Assembly: GCF_014466955.1 (NCBI RefSeq)
Contig: NZ_AP023396.1
Coordinates: 3,906,001-3,970,000, forward strand
Direction of reading: 5' to 3'
DNA: 64,000 nucleotides
Source: Nocardia wallacei
Lineage (GTDB): Bacteria > Actinomycetota > Actinomycetes > Mycobacteriales > Mycobacteriaceae
The position numbers were made by a program, and so were the translations under genes. Below the pieces are notes generated by a model, which worked only from the letters and a program-made list of their open reading frames with translations, ran no database searches and had not been told where the DNA came from. Every line of letters starts with the position of its first letter. Position 1 is the stretch's first letter. Below, piece by piece: positions 61,346 through 64,000 of this stretch.

Positions 61346-61386
61346 CCCACCGGCGCGCGGAAAGGCCGAGTTCTCTTCGCCCCGGG

Positions 61387-62433
61387 TCAGGCCCGGCGGC
61401 GGACCGGTTCGCAGCAACCGGGGGCACAGGGCGCGCCGTTGGTGGTGCAGCCGTAGCCCGGTACTTCGCCGAGGCGACGGGGCGCGAGCCCCGCGAGGTG
61501 TTCGCGCACGAGTTCGGTGACCAGCTCGGCGAATCGGGGGTCGGGCCCCGGCGTGCCCGCGCGGGCGAAGGCCATGTCCAGCTCGGCGGCCTTCGCCCGC
61601 GCCTCGTTGTCCAGGTCCCAGATCACCTCGAGGTGGTCGGAGACGAACCCGACCGGGCACACCACGACGGCGTCGATTCCCTTGGCCGACAAAGCTTCCA
61701 GATGATCGACGATGTCGGGTTCCAGCCACGGCACCTGCGGCGGGCCGGAACGGGACTGCCACACCACGTCGAAATCCTCGAAACCGGTTGCGGCGGCGCA
61801 CAATCGGGCCGCGTCGACCACCTGGCGGCTGTAGAGGTGGCCGCCGTCCGCGGGCGGCCCCGCGGCCACGTCGGCCGACACCGGGATCGAATGCGCCGTG
61901 AAGACCAGGCGCGCCCGGTCCCGGCGGTCGCCGGGCAGGTCGCGCACCGCCGCGCGGATGGCGTCGGCGAACGCCTCGACCAGCAGCGGATGGTCGAAGT
62001 ACTGGCGCAGCTTCACCAACTCCGGCGCCCGCTCCCCGGCCGCGGCGCGCGCCCGCGCGATGTCCTCGTCGTACTGCCGGCACCCCGAGTAGCCGCCCCA
62101 CGCGGAGGTGGGAAACACCAGGGCCGAACCGATTCCGTCGTCGCGCATCCGGGTGACGGTGTCCTCCACCATCGGATGCCAGTTGCGGTTGCCGAAATAG
62201 ATCGGCAATTCGATACCGGCACGGGCGAATTCGGCCTCGACCGCCGCGATGATGTCGCGGTTGAGCGCGTTGATCGGCGAGACGCCACCGAAATGCAGGT
62301 AGTGCTCGGCGACCTCGGCGAGCCGCTCCGGCGGCACGCCACGCCCACGGGTGACGTTCTCCAGGAACGGCAGCACGTCCTCCGGCCGTTCCGGACCGCC
62401 GAAGGACAGGACGAGCAGTGCGTCGTATTCCAT
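61387..62433 (-). CDS. hemH: Ferrochelatase (coproporphyrin ferrochelatase, HemH/CpfC)
   Basis: A 348-residue iron chelatase, last metal-insertion enzyme of haem synthesis; actinobacteria insert iron into coproporphyrin III and decarboxylate later. Metal-site His is in [14 protein letters not shown], with [15 protein letters not shown] and [19 protein letters not shown] conserved. The C terminus carries a cysteine cluster, [18 protein letters not shown], matching the [2Fe-2S] ligands of actinobacterial ferrochelatases. It lies 50 bp downstream of inhA on the same strand, as in mycobacteria. Confidence 0.95.
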   Translation of the reverse strand: MEYDALLVLSFGGPERPEDVLPFLENVTRGRGVPPERLAEVAEHYLHFGGVSPINALNRDIIAAVEAEFARAGIELPIYFGNRNWHPMVEDTVTRMRDDGIGSALVFPTSAWGGYSGCRQYDEDIARARAAAGERAPELVKLRQYFDHPLLVEAFADAIRAAVRDLPGDRRDRARLVFTAHSIPVSADVAAGPPADGGHLYSRQVVDAARLCAAATGFEDFDVVWQSRSGPPQVPWLEPDIVDHLEALSAKGIDAVVVCPVGFVSDHLEVIWDLDNEARAKAAELDMAFARAGTPGPDPRFAELVTELVREHLAGLAPRRLGEVPGYGCTTNGAPCAPGCCEPVRRRA

Positions 62434-62483
62434 GCCCACCTCAGTTCACGTCGATGTCGCGACGGTCCGGAAGCCGGAAACGC

Positions 62484-63320
62484 TCAGTTTGCCGACCAGT
62501 TCTCCGGGAACCAGGTGTTGTGACTGGCCCCGCCGTCCACGTAGATGATCGAACCCGTGGTGCCGGGCAGCCAATCCGACAGCAGGGTGACGATCGACTT
62601 CGCCACCACGGTCGGGTCGTCGACGTCCCAGCCGATCGGGGAGGCGCCGTCCCAGTAGGTGTTCAGCATGGTCAGCTGCTTGGCGTCGTCGGTGGCGGTG
62701 CCCGCGATGGCCTTGGCGGCGAGGGTCTTGATCGGGCCGGCGGCGATGAGGTTGGAGCGAATGCGCTTGGCCTCGCCCACTTCTCGCGCCACGTACCGGT
62801 TCACCGACTCCAGCGCGGCCTTGGCCACACCCATCCAGTTGTAGTAGGGCAGCGCGGTGCGCGGATCGAAATCCATGCCGACGATCGAGCCGCCCTCGTT
62901 CATCACCGGCAGCACGGCCCGCGCCAGCGAAGCGTAGCTCCACGCGGAGATCTCGAAGGACTTGGCGGCATCCGGGCCGGGACCCTCCAGGAACGGCTTG
63001 GCGTCGGGGCCCATCAGGGTGCGCGGCGCGAAGGCGATCGAGTGCAGCACGCCGTCGACACCCTCGGGGGCGAGTTCGCGCACCTTGTCCGGCAGCGCGG
63101 CCAGGTCGTCCTCGCTGGTGACGTCGAGGCCGATGGCCGGGGCGATCTCCTGCGGCAGCCGCTTGGCGATCCGGTCGATCAGCCGCAGCCGCTCCGGGAT
63201 GCCGGTGATGATCACCTTGCCGCCCTGTTCCTGCGCCACCTTCGCGGCGTGGAAGGCGATCGAGGAATCGGTGATGATGCCGGTGATGAGGACGGTCTTG
63301 CCTGCGAGCAATCCGCTCAT
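62484..63320 (-). CDS. inhA: Enoyl-ACP reductase InhA (FAS-II)
   Basis: A 278-residue NADH-dependent enoyl-ACP reductase that elongates mycolic-acid precursors and is the isoniazid target in mycobacteria. NADH-binding start [20 protein letters not shown] is nearly the M. tuberculosis sequence. The active-site Tyr and Lys lie in [15 protein letters not shown], and the cofactor loop continues in [20 protein letters not shown]. The usual SIGFMP is SIAFAP. It is 55 bp downstream of fabG1 and upstream of hemH, the canonical operon. Confidence 0.97.
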   Translation of the reverse strand: MSGLLAGKTVLITGIITDSSIAFHAAKVAQEQGGKVIITGIPERLRLIDRIAKRLPQEIAPAIGLDVTSEDDLAALPDKVRELAPEGVDGVLHSIAFAPRTLMGPDAKPFLEGPGPDAAKSFEISAWSYASLARAVLPVMNEGGSIVGMDFDPRTALPYYNWMGVAKAALESVNRYVAREVGEAKRIRSNLIAAGPIKTLAAKAIAGTATDDAKQLTMLNTYWDGASPIGWDVDDPTVVAKSIVTLLSDWLPGTTGSIIYVDGGASHNTWFPENWSAN

Positions 63321-63375
63321 GAGTCGTCGGGTCTCCTGTTCGAGGTCTGCGGGGCCGGGAACGAGATCGAAATGC

Positions 63376-64000
<625 letters not shown>

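Overview
This is a GC-rich window with GTG and TTG starts and tightly overlapping operons, from a mycolic-acid-containing actinobacterium. The fabG1-inhA-hemH order at the right edge is the mycobacterial one. ChoD-like cholesterol oxidase, LigC/PolDom genes, an Rpf-like muralytic enzyme, MutAB-MeaB, an actinobacterial lipoprotein family (DUF2599), DUF3097 and many TetR-family regulators point to Nocardia or a close relative. The genus is inferred from gene content. I saw no tRNA, rRNA, CRISPR array, insertion sequence or prophage.

Layout. 1-8.3 kb: truncated LCP-family cell-wall protein, TetR regulator divergent from a ChoD-like oxidase, HSL-type hydrolase divergent from a PucR-type regulator, a HAD-TerD pair, a lipoprotein and a PPOX protein. 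8.5-13.8 kb: four translationally coupled genes encoding a class V desulfurase, an unknown protein with a C-terminal heavy-metal domain, a fold-III PLP decarboxylase-like enzyme and a cysteine-synthase/rhodanese fusion. I regard this as the best candidate for an undescribed pathway. 13.86-14.18 kb: a decaying 30-bp tandem array that merges with the 3' end of an MFS gene. 14-22 kb: two MFS exporters, two TetR regulators, MgtC with a possible leader peptide, and a Na+/H+ antiporter fused to a UBP-type zinc finger. 22-26 kb: NfeD-like/SPFH pair, cold-shock protein, LigC and a primase-polymerase. 26-31 kb: TetR/acyl-CoA dehydrogenase, then a TetR regulator divergent (with palindromic operators) from a hydrolase lacking its nucleophile and a zinc-ribbon SDR.

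31-37.9 kb: a 0.86-kb AT-richer gap with a direct repeat and a broken HAD gene, then DUF2784, a thioesterase, a TetR/flavin monooxygenase pair with a palindromic operator, a nucleoside hydrolase and a membrane class III cyclase. 37.9-43.2 kb: mutA-mutB-meaB, the methylmalonyl-CoA mutase operon. 43.5-47.2 kb: VTT-family membrane protein, SDR, a strong terminator, an rpf-like gene whose 5' leader can form a perfect H-type pseudoknot, and a FluC (CrcB) fluoride-channel pair. 47.3-53.4 kb: an ABC-importer-like operon (binding lipoprotein, one double-length permease, a membrane-anchored repeat protein) with no ATPase gene. 53.5-64 kb: SPFH/NfeD pair, DUF3097, VOC, WYL regulator, a chimeric response-regulator remnant, PPOX, secreted trypsin-like protease, hydrolase, ferrochelatase, inhA and fabG1 (cut by the right edge).

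Functional themes: cell envelope and mycolate synthesis (LCP, Rpf, FabG1, InhA), lipid/propionate catabolism (ChoD, acyl-CoA dehydrogenase, MutAB-MeaB), membrane stress (two SPFH/NfeD modules, TerD, MgtC, FluC) and many small regulator-enzyme pairs.
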